Origin: JBBSEZ01 sp038239195 | GTDB lineage: Bacteria > Planctomycetota > Planctomycetia > Gemmatales > Gemmataceae | Length of the DNA: 19,647 nt | Direction: 5' to 3' | Assembly (NCBI GenBank): GCA_038239195.1 | Contig: JBBSEZ010000161.1 | Location: 1-19,647, forward strand | Shown: piece after piece, positions 1 to 8,118 of the stretch | How the letters are laid out: every line of letters begins with the position of its first letter | Numbering within the stretch: position 1 is the stretch's first letter | The notes under the pieces: generated by a model | What the model saw: the letters and a program-made list of their open reading frames with translations, nothing else | What the model was told of the DNA's origin: nothing | Database searches by the model: none | Translations under genes and position numbers: made by a program

Positions 1-90
1 AGATTACGCGCGAGAACATCTTGGGCCTCCGTGTGTCCAGGCAGCGCGCCACGTGACCAACCGCCCCAGAAGAATCAGAACAGCGCCAAA

Positions 91-131
91 CGGCCAAACT
101 TTCGGGCCGGGTGTCACGGCCAAACTTTCGG
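91..131. repeat. Pair of 15-bp direct repeats
   Basis: The 15-mer CGGCCAAACTTTCGG occurs at 91-105 and again at 117-131, 26 bases apart and identical. The pair lies just beyond the hairpin that follows the AAA+ operon. It may be an interspersed repeat of this genome or a protein-binding site. Nothing in the sequence shows a function. The first 90 bases of the window contain no gene I can support. Confidence 0.6.
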
Positions 132-142
132 ACCGCTGACAT

Positions 143-184
143 CTTCGAGGCCCACGCGGAGCGAAGTCCGCGTGGGCCTCGAAG
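143..184 (-). terminator. Perfect 18-bp stem hairpin after the AAA+ operon
   Basis: Bases 143-160 and 167-184 are perfect reverse complements of 18 bp with a 6-base loop (GCGAAG). The hairpin lies 12 bases past the stop of the minus-strand gene ending at 197, so it is well placed to end or stabilise the operon transcript. No T-run follows the stem on the minus strand, so it is not a textbook intrinsic terminator. It could equally be a REP-like dispersed palindrome that sits at gene ends. Confidence 0.5.
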
Positions 185-196
185 ACTCGGCCCACC

Positions 197-3100
197 CTAC
201 GGGGCGCCTCCGGGGCGCAACTCCAACGGCAGCGGCAGCGCCGCCATGACAAACGGATAGGCCGGCGGCAGCGTTTCCAGCACCAGCCCCGTGCGCAGGT
301 CGAACGTCGAGCCGCCCTCGTTGTAGATCCGCACCACGTCGCGCAACGGCATCGGATCGGCGCCCACGTCCGCCTCGCCGCGCGCCAGCGCCGTCAACCA
401 CCGTTGGCGCTCCGCCACCTTCTCGGCCAGCAATGCGCCGGGCCCCGTCCCCTCGGGCACCGGCCAGGCGTGGACCTGCACCGGCACCAGCCCCTCGTGG
501 GTCGGGCAGAACAGGTGCGTGCCCACTTCGAGCGTCGCAAGCGCCTCCGCGCCCAGGCCGCGCACCAGCAGGGCGTGCCCCCGGGCCGGTTCGCTTTCCT
601 CCAGGCGCGTCACCTCCAGGCGCCACCACGGCGCTCCCCCGTCCTCGCGCTGGGTGCCCGGGGCCTCTGTCAGGCCGTGCGCCTGGTAGACGTCCGCCAG
701 CCCCTTTGCCCAGCGCTCCCCCGCGGGCCCACCGCTGGCGACGTGCAGCAGCACCTGCTGCTCTCCCTGGCCAGACTCGGCCAGGAGCTGCAACAGGGCC
801 ACGTGGCGAACCAGGCGCAGGCGGTCGGTCGGGCCGACGCTCGCCAGCGGCACCGATCGCTCCGACAGGTCCCGCAAGTAGAGGTGGAGGTCCTGCGCCG
901 CCGCCAGTTCCGCCAGCACGTGGCTGCGCCGGGGGCCCTCCTTGACGAGGCCGCGCGGCATCACCCGCACCGGCAGCGACGGCGCCCCCTCCGAGGGCCG
1001 ACGCTCTTGCTCCTGCGCCTCCTCGACGTCGCGCAGCCAGCGGCGAAGCTGGCGCAGCTGCTCCTGCACGATGAAATAGAACTGGTGCTCGCCCATCAGG
1101 CTCGCCGAGGTGATCTCGCCCTGCGGGCGCAGATGGACGAACTGCCCCTCGATGCGCTTGAGTGCCGCGCGCACCCCCTCGGCGATGAGGTCGGCGTCCT
1201 TCACGTCCGGGGGGAACGCCGTCTGCGGCACCTCGGCCAGCCCTTGCACGTCCACGGCGAGGTCGGCGCCGCTGGGGCAGACGGTCACGACCGTTATCTG
1301 CTGCTCCAGCCCCGCCGCCAGGCGCGCCGCCAGCGGGCGCGTCAGTTGTCGCTCGATCGAGCGCTTCAGCGCCCGCGCTCCCAGCACCGGGTCGAAGCCC
1401 CGATCGATCACGCGCTCCAACGCCTGCTCCTCGACGCGCAAGACGCACTTCCGCCGCACCAGTCCTTCGCGAGTCAGCACGTCCTGGATCAGCATGCGGG
1501 CGATGCGGCTTATGTCGTCGCGCTTCAGCCGCCCGAACGGGACGATGCGGTCGAGCCGGTTGAAGAACTCGGGCCGGAAGAACTTTTCCGCCGCGTTGGC
1601 GTAAGCCGATGCGTCGTTTCCGTCGGCGCCGTGGAAGCCGAGCACCTGCTGCGCCTCGCGCACGCCGAGGTTCGACGTCAGCACGATGACCGTGTTGGTG
1701 AAATCGACGGTGCGCCCCAGCGCGTCGGTGAGCCGGCCTTCGCCCAGCACCTGAAGCAGCAGGTCGAAGACCTCCGGGTGCGCCTTTTCGATCTCGTCGA
1801 ACAGCACCACCGCGAACGGCCGGCGGCGCACGGCCGCCGTCAGCAGCCCCTCCGGGTTGTCGAAGGTGCCCGCCAGCCGGGCTGCCGAGCCGGGCGCGAG
1901 GAGCTCGTTCATGTCGAAGCGCAGCAACGGGGACGAGCCCTCGGCGCCGGCCTCGCCGAACAGGAAGCGGCTCAGCGCCTTGGCGCACTGGGTCTTGCCG
2001 ACGCCCGTCGGGCCCAGGAAGAGGAGCGTGCCCAACGGCCGGTCGGGGTCGTTGAGCCGCGCCTTGGCCATGCCCAGCACGTCGGCGACCGCGGCCAGCG
2101 CCTCCGGCTGGCCGACGACCTCCTGGCCCAGCGCGTCGAGTACCTGCTGCCGCTCCAGGCGCGAGTTGCCGTCGAGGAACGACAGGTCGAGCCCGCTCTG
2201 GGCGTGGAACTCGAAGAGGGCCAGGCGGCGATCGACGTCGCGGTGCCGATACTTCACGGCCAATCGGCGCAGGAACTGGGCGGCCTTGCCGGGGAACGCC
2301 AGGTGGCGGGCGTAGCGGCGCTGAAGGTCCACCACGGTGGGCAGCACCTCGGTGGCGAAGCGAGCGCTGTGCTGCCCCTCCAGTTGGCGGGCCACCGCGA
2401 TCAGCACGCGCAGCACGTCGCCCTCGGCCGGCTCCGCCAGCGGGAGGACGTGAAAGAGGTCGGCGAAGCCACGGTCGCGCTCGCGCAGGACGCGCAGCGC
2501 CTCGGGCGTCATCTCCGCCACGAGCCGCACCTCGCGCTTCTCGACGTGGGGCTTGAGGACGTGGGCGGCGCTCAGTTGCGACTGACTGTGCTGCCCGGCC
2601 TGGTAAAGCCCCAGCAGGTCGTCGAAGTAGAGCACGTGGTCGCGCAGCTGGACCTCGCGCAGGATGGCGAGCAGCCGGTTCTCCCACTGCCCGACGTAGG
2701 ACATGCCGGAGATCAGCCGCTGCGGCGCCAGCAGCCAGACCATGTTGTCGCGGCGGTACGCTTCCTTGCGCTCGGCGACGGTGCGGAAGACGTACTCGTG
2801 CAGCAGCGTCGTCTTGCCCACCAGCGGCGGGCCGACGATCAGGACGGGTCGGCGGTCGTCGGCCTTCAGCAGCCGGGCCAGCTCATTGACCTCGCGGTCG
2901 CGAAGCATCGCGCGATCGAGGTCGTTGGGATAGAGATTGTCCAGGCAACGGCCGACGCGCTCGAGCTCCTCCTCGCCATCGAGGGGGGCGCTGCCCGCCT
3001 GACCGAGTGCGGCGGGGGTGAGCTTGTCGGCCGGGGGGACGAAGAGCTGTTCGGGTTGCACGTCGAGGTCGAGCGGCGTCACCCAGGCGGACCCGGGCAG

Positions 3101-3562
3101 GGCCAGGTCCTCGGGCGCGACGAAGTTCTCGTCGTCTTCCCTCTCGCGCTCGCGGAAGTGGGCGGTGAACACCTCGGCGGCGCGCTCTTCGAGAACGTCG
3201 CCGCGCGCGAGGTCGAACCACACCTCGGGAAGGCTGGGGGTGAAGGCGACTCGCCGGCCGAGCGCCTCGAACACGACGAACAGCAATCGGCAGCGTGCGA
3301 CGCGCTTGCGCAACTCGATGACGACCTCGGGCCGCTGGGTGTCGAGGGGAGGGTTGAAGGAGTACGCGGACAGGCCCTCCAGGCGCGGCTCCTTGCCGAG
3401 GTGGCGCAGCAGCAGGCGCAGGTCGGCGGCGAGGTTGCTCAGGGCGCGTTCCAGGCGCTCGTGGCGCGTGACGGGCGAGGGAAAGAACAACGGCCGGGCC
3501 ACGTGAAGCTGGCCGTCGTCGCCCGGCAGCACCTGCACGAAGATCGGGATCGTAAACTTCAT
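197..3562 (-). CDS. ClpA/ClpB-like double AAA+ ATPase with release-factor-like C-terminus (second gene of pair)
   Basis: This 1121-residue protein starts at the ATG at 3562, which overlaps the upstream gene's stop as ATGA. The longer frame upstream of it is only a shadow of that gene. Residues 1-220 match no family I know and are not a Clp N-domain. AAA module 1 has Walker A GPPLVGKT (244-251), a weakened Walker B (LYFDDL near 311-316) and the Clp-like SGMSYVGQWENR segment. AAA module 2 is canonical: GPTGVGKT (517-524), VVLFDEIEKAH (585-595), sensor 1 LTSN (628-631), arginine finger region PEFFNRLD (674-681) and sensor 2 GARALKR (728-734). Residues 930-1035 resemble the release-factor PCRF domain (HVASGGPAGERWAKGL, then RGLGAEALATLEVGTHLF). 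RIYNEGG..DLRTG (1078-1092) resembles the RF RTYNFPQ..DHRTG motif. The GGQ domain is absent. The protein probably acts as an unfoldase or remodeller together with its partner; its substrate is unknown. Confidence 0.9.
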   Translation of the reverse strand: MKFTIPIFVQVLPGDDGQLHVARPLFFPSPVTRHERLERALSNLAADLRLLLRHLGKEPRLEGLSAYSFNPPLDTQRPEVVIELRKRVARCRLLFVVFEALGRRVAFTPSLPEVWFDLARGDVLEERAAEVFTAHFREREREDDENFVAPEDLALPGSAWVTPLDLDVQPEQLFVPPADKLTPAALGQAGSAPLDGEEELERVGRCLDNLYPNDLDRAMLRDREVNELARLLKADDRRPVLIVGPPLVGKTTLLHEYVFRTVAERKEAYRRDNMVWLLAPQRLISGMSYVGQWENRLLAILREVQLRDHVLYFDDLLGLYQAGQHSQSQLSAAHVLKPHVEKREVRLVAEMTPEALRVLRERDRGFADLFHVLPLAEPAEGDVLRVLIAVARQLEGQHSARFATEVLPTVVDLQRRYARHLAFPGKAAQFLRRLAVKYRHRDVDRRLALFEFHAQSGLDLSFLDGNSRLERQQVLDALGQEVVGQPEALAAVADVLGMAKARLNDPDRPLGTLLFLGPTGVGKTQCAKALSRFLFGEAGAEGSSPLLRFDMNELLAPGSAARLAGTFDNPEGLLTAAVRRRPFAVVLFDEIEKAHPEVFDLLLQVLGEGRLTDALGRTVDFTNTVIVLTSNLGVREAQQVLGFHGADGNDASAYANAAEKFFRPEFFNRLDRIVPFGRLKRDDISRIARMLIQDVLTREGLVRRKCVLRVEEQALERVIDRGFDPVLGARALKRSIERQLTRPLAARLAAGLEQQITVVTVCPSGADLAVDVQGLAEVPQTAFPPDVKDADLIAEGVRAALKRIEGQFVHLRPQGEITSASLMGEHQFYFIVQEQLRQLRRWLRDVEEAQEQERRPSEGAPSLPVRVMPRGLVKEGPRRSHVLAELAAAQDLHLYLRDLSERSVPLASVGPTDRLRLVRHVALLQLLAESGQGEQQVLLHVASGGPAGERWAKGLADVYQAHGLTEAPGTQREDGGAPWWRLEVTRLEESEPARGHALLVRGLGAEALATLEVGTHLFCPTHEGLVPVQVHAWPVPEGTGPGALLAEKVAERQRWLTALARGEADVGADPMPLRDVVRIYNEGGSTFDLRTGLVLETLPPAYPFVMAALPLPLELRPGGAP

Positions 3563-6500
3563 GAGAGCAGCCCCCGGGCGTTGCGCAGGAGTTGTTCTTC
3601 CATCGCCTCGCCGAGCAAGGAGGCCAGCCCGCCCGCGCCGAGGGAAAGGTTCCGCTCGAGGTAGAAGTCCTCGACCAGGCCGCGCTCCGGGTGGTAGGCC
3701 CGGCGCCGGTCCTGCGGCCCGATGGCGCCGCGCCGCTCGATGCCCGGCGGCGGAACGTAGTCGTTCATGGCGCCCACGGCGACGTCCACCAGGCAGCGGG
3801 CGACCGACCGGGGACCGTGCAGGACGTGCTGGCCCGCCTCGGGGGCGAAACGCGGGCAGGCGCCCGGCCCGCGCACCTCCAGCCCCAGCCCGATCACGCC
3901 CTTGCGCACCGGCGCGGCGAACGTCTCGCCCTCCACCACCTTCAACTTGACGTTCCAGCCGCGCACCGCGATGGTGCCGTCCTCGGCGAACGGCCCTTCC
4001 CCGACGATCAGCCGGCGCTCGGGCGCCGAGGCGGGGCCGCGCTCGCCGCGCGCCGGCACGAACTGCCAGACGGCCACCTTCGCGCCGCAGCGCGCCGCGA
4101 CGGCATGATAGCCCCGGGCGAAGGCGAACAGCGCGTCGGTGTCCTCCGAGAAGACGGCGACGGCGACCTCGTCGGGCGTCTCGAAGCCGAGCAGGTAGAG
4201 TGACAGCAATAGCCCCTGCCACCCCTGGCGCCCGGCGTCGAGCGAGGCGAGCAACTTCTCGGGATCGCCGGGTTGCCCGTAGAGCATCAGGAGGGCCTCG
4301 TCCTCGCGCGCGACGGCGGCGTGGAGCTGGGACTCCATGTCGTCGCGCACCAGGCGCAGTTCGGCGAGGCGCGGGTCGTAGCGCGAGAACTGTTCCACCC
4401 TTTCGAGACGGTAGACGTCGTTGATGACGGTTTGCGCCATCGCGCAGGCCTGGAGCTGCTGGAGGTCGCGGCGCAGGGCGACGCAGCCCTCGGCGACCTC
4501 GGCCAGCCCGTGGCGCTGCCCGCCCGCCCCGACGGCCCGGCCCTCTTCGGTGCGGGCCCTGACCTGGAGGCGCAGGCGCTCGCCCTCGACGCCCGCTTGA
4601 ATGCGCAGCGGCGTGTCGCCGGTGTATTCGTTCATCTGCTCCGCCAGCGGGGCGAGCAGCTCGCGCTCGATGGCGCGCTTGAGGGGGCGGGCGCCATAGC
4701 GCGGGTCGTAGCCGCGCCGGGCCAGCCAGGCCGCCAGTTCGGGGGCCAGCTCCAGCGTGACGCCGCGGTAGCGCACGCCGTCGCGCTGTTCGAGCAGCTC
4801 GAGTTGGCGCAGGGCGATGTGGTGGATCGTCGGCTCGTCGAGGGGGGCGAACGGCACGACGCGGTCGATGCGGTTGAACAGCTCCGGGCGCACGTACGAC
4901 CGCACCGCCTGCTCGAAGTGCTCGCGGGCCCTGTCGCGCTCCGATCGGCCGGCGACCAGGCCAAACTCGCCGAGCAGGTAGGTCTCGGCGCCCAGGTTCG
5001 ACGTCATGATGACGACGCTGTTGGTGAAGTCGGCCAACCGCCCCGCGGAGTCGGTCAGCCGGCCCTCGCCCAGAACCTGGAGGAGCAGGTCGAAGAGCGC
5101 GGGGTGGGCCTTCTCGACCTCGTCGAGCAGCACGACGCTGAACGGCTGTTCGCGGACGCGCGAGGTGAGCAGCCCCTCGCGGGCGCCGGGCCCGCCGATG
5201 AGGCGCGTGACCGCCAGCGGGTCGGCGTATTCGCTCATGTCAAAGCGCGTCAGGCGAACCTCGCTGCCAAAAAGATAACGGGCCAGCGCCTTGGCCATCT
5301 CCGTCTTGCCGACGCCCGTGGGGCCGATGAACAGCAGCGAGGCGATAGGCTTGCGCGGCCGGTTGAGCGCCACCTTGACCGTGGCGAGTAAGTCCGCGAT
5401 CAGCCCGACCGCCTCCTGCTGGCCGATGACGCGCTTCTCGAACCACGCGCGCACCTCGCCCAGGTCGAGGCGCACGTCGTCGTCGAGCAGGAACAGCGGC
5501 AGGCCCGTTTCTCGGGCGAAGGCGGCGGTGACGGCGGCGCGGCCGAGCGGGGGGGCCGTGAGTTCGCGGTCCGCGATCAGGTTGCGGAGAAAGCGCAGGG
5601 GCCGGCCGGGGTTGGCCGAGTAGGAGGCGTAGCGCCGATGGAGGCGCATGGACTCGTCGAGCCCGGCGGGCGTGAGGGCGGTGCCGGCGAACGCGGCGAG
5701 GATGGGGCGCAGCTGCTCGGCGGTGGGCTCCTCCAGGCGCACGTGGGTGAAGGCGCGCAGCAGGTGGGGGTCTTGCCGTTCGATGAAGGGGAGTTGGTCG
5801 GGCGTGACCTCGGCAACGGCGAGGAAGTCGCCGCGCGCGAGGAACGGGCGCAGGAAGGTGGCGAGGCCTTGCTGCTGATGCTCGCTCTTGCCGACCTCGA
5901 GTAGTTCCACGAGGCTGCCGAGATGGAGGATGGCGCGTTTGCTGCTGGCCTCGCGCCAGAGCTTCTGGCAGCGCTCCTGCCACATGCCGAAGCCCGACAT
6001 TCCGGCGACGAGGCGGGCCCCGCTGGTGGCCCAGAACGGCGTGCGCCCCAGGGCGAGGGAGGCGCGCTGGCGCACCAGCTCGCGGACCGCCGCAGTCTTG
6101 CCAACGCCGGAGGGGCCGATGAGCACGGCGCTGCGCGGCGTGCGGCCGGTGAGGGCCTCGGCGAGGCGCGCGACGACGTCGTCCAGGCCATAGGCGGGGA
6201 GCAGGGGCTCGCGCGTGAGGTCGGTGGCGACCTCGTCGAGGACCGACTGCTGGGCCTGCTGTTCCTGTTGGGCGGCAACGGCAAGCTGCCGAGGCGTGGG
6301 CAGATCGACGGTCGCGCTGAGCGGTTCGGTGCGCAGCTCGCGGCAGCGCGTCAGCCACACCAGTCGATGGAGGGCGTTGGCCTGGTGGCGCAGGATGGCG
6401 GTGCGCACGTGCTCGGGCAGCATGCGCTCCAGGTCTTCGGCCGTGGGGGCGACGACCTCGATGCCGAGGGCGGGAACGTAGGCGAGGTGGGCGTCGTTGG

Positions 6501-6807
6501 CGTGGGCCCAGCGCACGAGGGGGAACGTCAAGGCGATCGGCTCGCGCCAGGAGCTGGAGCGCGGGGGCGGGGGGAGCGTAATGCGCACGCTGCCGATCGA
6601 GAAGGGGCCTGGCACGCGCCGCCGGTGGAGCACGGCGGCGGGCTGGAGGCGGAGGAGCGTTTCGGCGTGGCGGGCGAGGGTGGCGAGGAGGGGCGCGGGG
6701 GCCTCGCCGAGGCTGGAACACTCGGGGAAGAACAAAACCTCGCCCAGACAGGCGCCGTTGTCCAGCTCCTGTAGCAAGGCCGTGAGCGGAAAGGTATGGT
6801 CGGGCAT
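3559..6807 (-). CDS. ClpA/ClpB-like double AAA+ ATPase with release-factor-like C-terminus (first gene of pair)
   Basis: This 1082-residue protein is taken from the ATG at 6807; the frame upstream to 7734 has no coding character. Residues 1-200 are unassigned, with no Clp N-repeats. AAA module 1 keeps Walker A (GPSGVGKT, 231-238) but its Walker B reads AILHLGSLV (292-300), so the acidic pair is lost and hydrolysis there is unlikely. AAA module 2 is canonical: GPTGVGKT (495-502), VVLLDEVEKAH (558-568), TSN (602-604), PELFNRID (641-648) and GARPLKRAIE (705-714). After residue 790 comes a region like class I release factors: a PCRF-like part (about 880-1010, VIGLGLEVRGPGACPRFAPE and AGQHVL), then RRAYHPERGLVEDFYLERNL (1035-1054), which parallels RF1 RTYNFPQ..VTDHRI. 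The GGQ domain is missing. The stop overlaps the next gene as TGA/ATG, which implies coupled synthesis and probably a hetero-complex. It could simply be a diverged Clp chaperone; the ClpV reading is unlikely because no secretion genes are seen. Confidence 0.9.
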   Translation of the reverse strand: MPDHTFPLTALLQELDNGACLGEVLFFPECSSLGEAPAPLLATLARHAETLLRLQPAAVLHRRRVPGPFSIGSVRITLPPPPRSSSWREPIALTFPLVRWAHANDAHLAYVPALGIEVVAPTAEDLERMLPEHVRTAILRHQANALHRLVWLTRCRELRTEPLSATVDLPTPRQLAVAAQQEQQAQQSVLDEVATDLTREPLLPAYGLDDVVARLAEALTGRTPRSAVLIGPSGVGKTAAVRELVRQRASLALGRTPFWATSGARLVAGMSGFGMWQERCQKLWREASSKRAILHLGSLVELLEVGKSEHQQQGLATFLRPFLARGDFLAVAEVTPDQLPFIERQDPHLLRAFTHVRLEEPTAEQLRPILAAFAGTALTPAGLDESMRLHRRYASYSANPGRPLRFLRNLIADRELTAPPLGRAAVTAAFARETGLPLFLLDDDVRLDLGEVRAWFEKRVIGQQEAVGLIADLLATVKVALNRPRKPIASLLFIGPTGVGKTEMAKALARYLFGSEVRLTRFDMSEYADPLAVTRLIGGPGAREGLLTSRVREQPFSVVLLDEVEKAHPALFDLLLQVLGEGRLTDSAGRLADFTNSVVIMTSNLGAETYLLGEFGLVAGRSERDRAREHFEQAVRSYVRPELFNRIDRVVPFAPLDEPTIHHIALRQLELLEQRDGVRYRGVTLELAPELAAWLARRGYDPRYGARPLKRAIERELLAPLAEQMNEYTGDTPLRIQAGVEGERLRLQVRARTEEGRAVGAGGQRHGLAEVAEGCVALRRDLQQLQACAMAQTVINDVYRLERVEQFSRYDPRLAELRLVRDDMESQLHAAVAREDEALLMLYGQPGDPEKLLASLDAGRQGWQGLLLSLYLLGFETPDEVAVAVFSEDTDALFAFARGYHAVAARCGAKVAVWQFVPARGERGPASAPERRLIVGEGPFAEDGTIAVRGWNVKLKVVEGETFAAPVRKGVIGLGLEVRGPGACPRFAPEAGQHVLHGPRSVARCLVDVAVGAMNDYVPPPGIERRGAIGPQDRRRAYHPERGLVEDFYLERNLSLGAGGLASLLGEAMEEQLLRNARGLLS

Positions 6808-6965
6808 GCCTGACCTGTGTGCGGCGCCGCGGACGGTCGAATGGGCCACGCCTCCGTCCGGGGCCTTGACGCACTCTAATGGACACGGGGGAGGCTGGCA
6901 AGGTTCCGCCAGAAGACCGGTGCTTTCTCGCGGGATGGCCCGGGGCCGGGCCAGCGCGTACGGGG

Positions 6966-7031
6966 GCGCCACGCTTCCTGCTGAGTCTACCGACCAGAAA
7001 GCTACCCGCCTCGCGTACGTTGTGGGCAGAG
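6966..7031. repeat. Interspersed repeat, copy 1
   Basis: This stretch resembles 7981-8049. Shared blocks, in order, are CTACC, a GCTAC separated by about a dozen bases, and CGCGTACGT followed by GT within a few bases. Similarity is moderate, with the cores best kept. Translated on the minus strand both copies give frames containing TTYA..VA, so nearby minus-strand frames look alike only because of the repeat. It lies between divergent genes and is not part of a gene. Confidence 0.4.
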
Positions 7032-7072
7032 GAGCTTGAGCGACACCCGCCTCGGGCGCCGATTGGCTGTTC

Positions 7073-7101
7073 TTCCCTTCGCTTCGGGGCCGCGTTATAC
7101 T
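7073..7101 (+). promoter_or_regulatory. Putative sigma70-type promoter of the parDE-like operon
   Basis: The -10 candidate TATACT (7096-7101) lies 33 bases before the ATG at 7135. At a 17-base spacing the -35 position is TTCCCT (7073-7078), a weak match. The good -10 and the position favour a real promoter, probably autoregulated by the antitoxin as in most type II modules. Confidence 0.4.
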
Positions 7102-7134
7102 CGAAAGCGTAAGCAACTCCACGCGAGGTGAACA

Positions 7135-7353
7135 ATGGCACCGACCATTCAGGACCTGGGGATCGACCGGCTCAGCGCAGAACATCGTCTGCGCCTGATC
7201 GGTGAAATCTGGGACAGCCTCTCGAAGGAGACCACTGCCATCCCCGAAAGCCACCGCGAGGAATTGGACCGCAGGCTCGCCGCTGCGGACGCGGGCCCGG
7301 CGACGGGCAGGCCTTGGGAAGAGGTAAGGGCGCGGCTGCGAGGGGAGAAATGA
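7135..7353 (+). CDS. Addiction-module antitoxin, TIGR02574/Unstab_antitox family
   Basis: This 72-residue protein has the typical features of the small planctomycete and proteobacterial antitoxin family placed before ParE/RelE toxins: IDRLSAEHRLRLIGEIWDSL (about 10-29), then an acidic helical stretch, and a C-terminal GRPWEEVRARL that binds the toxin in related modules. The ATG at 7135 follows GAGGTG at 7125-7130 with good spacing. The stop TGA overlaps the toxin ATG (ATGA at 7350-7353), so the two are coupled. It neutralises the toxin below and probably helps repress the operon. The family call is confident; no DNA-binding fold is visible by eye. Confidence 0.85.
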   Translation: MAPTIQDLGIDRLSAEHRLRLIGEIWDSLSKETTAIPESHREELDRRLAAADAGPATGRPWEEVRARLRGEK

Positions 7354-7646
7354 CCCATCCCCTCCTCGTCCGCCCCGAGGCGGAGCAGGACATGGCTGAA
7401 GGGCGTGACTGGTACGAAGGACGGCGGGAGGGGCTCGGGGCCGAGTTCCTGACGGCCGTCGATGAGGTGTTTGCCTGCATCCGCGAGACGCCTGAACTGT
7501 ACGCCCCAGAATACAAGTCGGTCCGCCGAGTCGGCCTGAACCGCTTCCCCTACGTCGTCTACTACCGCATCGTCGGCGATGACGTCGAGGTGCTGGCCGT
7601 CCTCCATGGAAGCCGAAGCCCGCGCAGTTGGCGATCGCGGGCCTAG
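7350..7646 (+). CDS. ParE/RelE-superfamily toxin
   Basis: This 98-residue protein has the family pattern: RPEAEQDMAEGRDWYE (about 8-23), GLGAEFLTAVDEVFACI, a proline and tyrosine stretch (ETPELYAPEY), then RRVGLNRFPYVVYYRIVGDDVEVLAVLHGSRSP near the end. Both the length and the final VEVLAVLHGSR strand are usual for the fold. Family members either cleave mRNA on the ribosome (RelE) or inhibit gyrase (ParE). The sequence alone does not settle which, though the WY and FPY motifs are nearer to ParE-type proteins annotated in planctomycetes. The start is the ATG at 7350 that overlaps the antitoxin stop by four bases. Confidence 0.85.
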   Translation: MTHPLLVRPEAEQDMAEGRDWYEGRREGLGAEFLTAVDEVFACIRETPELYAPEYKSVRRVGLNRFPYVVYYRIVGDDVEVLAVLHGSRSPRSWRSRA

Positions 7647-7980
7647 CATGTCTCCGGCCTGCCGATGAGCCGCGACGCACTTCCACCGGACAAGGGAGCC
7701 CGCCACTCCGTGACGGGTGTCGCGACGGAGCCATGGCCTACCTTCCCGCCGATCCCTCGCCCGGGGTGGGCCGACCGTTAGCCGCCGTGCGTGACGGCTG
7801 GGATGGCCCCGGGCGCCACCGGTAGCCCCGTGCGGTGACGGCTCGGCTGGCCGCCTCCGCTCGCCCGGTTGGCGCACTGCCGGGCCGGCGCACTTGCGCT
7901 GGACCGGCCAGGCAGCGGGATCGTGGGGCTGCTCGCCCCCGGCGGAGTGGTTCGTGGCAGGCCTCCAGGAGGGTGAAGGG

Positions 7981-8049
7981 GGGCGCCCAGACGGGGTTGC
8001 GCCCTACCATCAAGCAGGCTACTTGCAGCGCGTACGTCGTTGCGAGGCC
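7981..8049. repeat. Interspersed repeat, copy 2
   Basis: This is the second copy of the element at 6966-7031. The blocks CTACC, GGCTAC and GCGCGTACGTCGT occur in the same order and nearly the same spacing as in copy 1. Both copies are outside genes. Confidence 0.4.
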
Positions 8050-8082
8050 CATTTGAACGCCATGTCGGGCCCTTTTTGGAGT

Positions 8083-8118
8083 ACGGCGCATTCATCGCCG
8101 TTTTCTTTTCTTCCTTTT
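8083..8118 (+). terminator. Terminator-like hairpin with T-rich tail
   Basis: ACGGCG (8083-8088) pairs with CGCCGT (8096-8101) across a 7-base loop. A run of T with a few C follows on the plus strand (8102-8118). The shape is that of an intrinsic terminator, but the nearest upstream gene ends over 430 bases away, so what transcript it would end is unclear. The stem is short. Confidence 0.3.

Larger units (their letters stand above)
6808..7134. other. Divergent intergenic region
   Basis: These 327 bases separate the minus-strand AAA+ operon from the plus-strand toxin-antitoxin operon. They must hold promoters for both. I can point to a -10 for the plus side (7096-7101) but found no convincing promoter for the AAA+ genes. 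The stretch also holds one copy of an interspersed repeat (about 6966-7031). No open frame here has coding character. Confidence 0.5.

Noticed and set aside
404..3664. Long plus-strand open frame of 1086 codons
   Set aside because: It is antisense to a clear AAA+ gene, is rich in Arg, Gln, Leu and Val without domain order, and exists because of high GC in the third position of the real gene.
4510..4540. A GGQ tripeptide in the first ATPase (about residues 762-764), like the release-factor catalytic motif
   Set aside because: It lies before, not after, the PCRF-like region and lacks the surrounding conserved residues, so it is probably chance.
4273..5391. Plus-strand open frame of 372 codons
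   Set aside because: It is antisense to the second AAA module of the first ATPase.
197..6807. ClpV of a type VI secretion system
   Set aside because: There is no Clp N-domain and no secretion gene nearby, and two ATPases in tandem do not fit.
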